NCBI GenBank assembly: GCA_046348995.1 | Contig: JAXMDB010000006.1 | Span: 186,001 to 250,000, forward strand | Length of the DNA stretch: 64,000 bases | Reading direction: 5' to 3' | Source of the DNA: JANNSX01 sp046348995 | Lineage (GTDB): Bacteria; Pseudomonadota; Alphaproteobacteria; Rhizobiales; Hyphomicrobiaceae | Part shown: positions 63,926 through 64,000 of the stretch, piece after piece | Layout of the letters: each line of letters begins with the position of its first letter | How positions within the stretch are numbered: the stretch's first letter is position 1 | Made by a program: the position numbers and the translations under genes | The notes under the pieces: generated by a model | Database searches by the model: none | Told to the model about the DNA's origin: nothing | The model's input: only the letters and a program-made list of their open reading frames with translations

Positions 63926-64000
63926 CAGAGGAATGTCTGGCCGGCGCCGGCTTTGCTCGCCGCCGGGTGCGCTCGAGATAGTCGAACACGGTGCCGGGCC
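63918..64000 (-). CDS. C-terminal end of an unidentified protein (start outside window)
   Basis: Leftward from the right edge a frame reads PGTVFDYLERTRRRAKPAPARHSSVR and stops at 63918, overlapping the GcvT-like gene by eight bases. The opening residues look protein-like and the tail is basic and disordered. Too short to identify. Confidence 0.35.
   Translation of the reverse strand, partial: PGTVFDYLERTRRRAKPAPARHSSVR

Overview
The window is GC-rich, densely coding DNA from an alphaproteobacterium, most likely a member of Hyphomicrobiales (Rhizobiales). The pointers are an arginine-rich, C-terminally extended ribosomal protein S21, several HWE/HisKA_2 histidine kinases, an adenylate-cyclase/TolB-like/TPR protein and a ynjBCD-type transporter. 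A BciA-type 8-vinyl reductase at 37.9-39.0 kb suggests that the organism, or its recent ancestor, makes bacteriochlorophyll.

Layout. 1-5 kb: 3'-truncated PLP-dependent decarboxylase and a ynjBCD ABC transporter operon, all leftward. 5-10 kb: small secreted protein, DUF457-type membrane protein, cyclase-TPR protein, and a methyltransferase behind a perfect operator-like palindrome. 9.5-16 kb: orphan HigA-like antitoxin, a CHASE3 histidine kinase translationally coupled to a periplasmic sugar-binding protein, SodB, a LysE exporter and RpsU. 16-24.7 kb: isochorismatase-like hydrolase, an oligopeptidase B fused to a cupin domain, an array of REP-like hairpins, an Fsr-type efflux pump, small secreted proteins, PlsY, DprA, a MliC-like protein and tRNA-Lys(CTT). 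24.7-26.6 kb: a graveyard of gene fragments. 26.7-37.8 kb: a two-component pair divergent from a 3047-residue double animal-haem-peroxidase/RTX protein, the outstanding gene of the window and a relative of the manganese-oxidising MopA type. 38-48 kb: bciA, an FAD oxidase/FGGY kinase/aminotransferase operon, and a leftward CoA ligase/carnitine-dehydrogenase-like/3-hydroxybutyrate-dehydrogenase operon. 47.9-55 kb: a frameshifted HWE kinase, Crp-family regulator, AEC carrier, RHH protein, an intact HWE kinase and an Lrp regulator. 55-64 kb: class V PLP enzyme, a DgcA-like demethylase, an RTX/VCBS protein, and a caiD/carnitine-dehydrogenase/GcvT-like operon.

Two loci (43.8-47.8 and 56.8-63.9 kb) together look like breakdown of carnitine, betaine or related N-methylated compounds: acyl-CoA activation, carnitinyl-CoA hydration, 3-dehydrogenation, N-demethylation and one-carbon transfer. 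There are three separate traces of RTX proteins (a remnant at 25.4 kb, the giant peroxidase, and the RTX/VCBS protein at 59-60.7 kb) but no type I secretion exporter, which must lie elsewhere. Everything here was read by eye; domain names rest on recognised motifs, not database searches.
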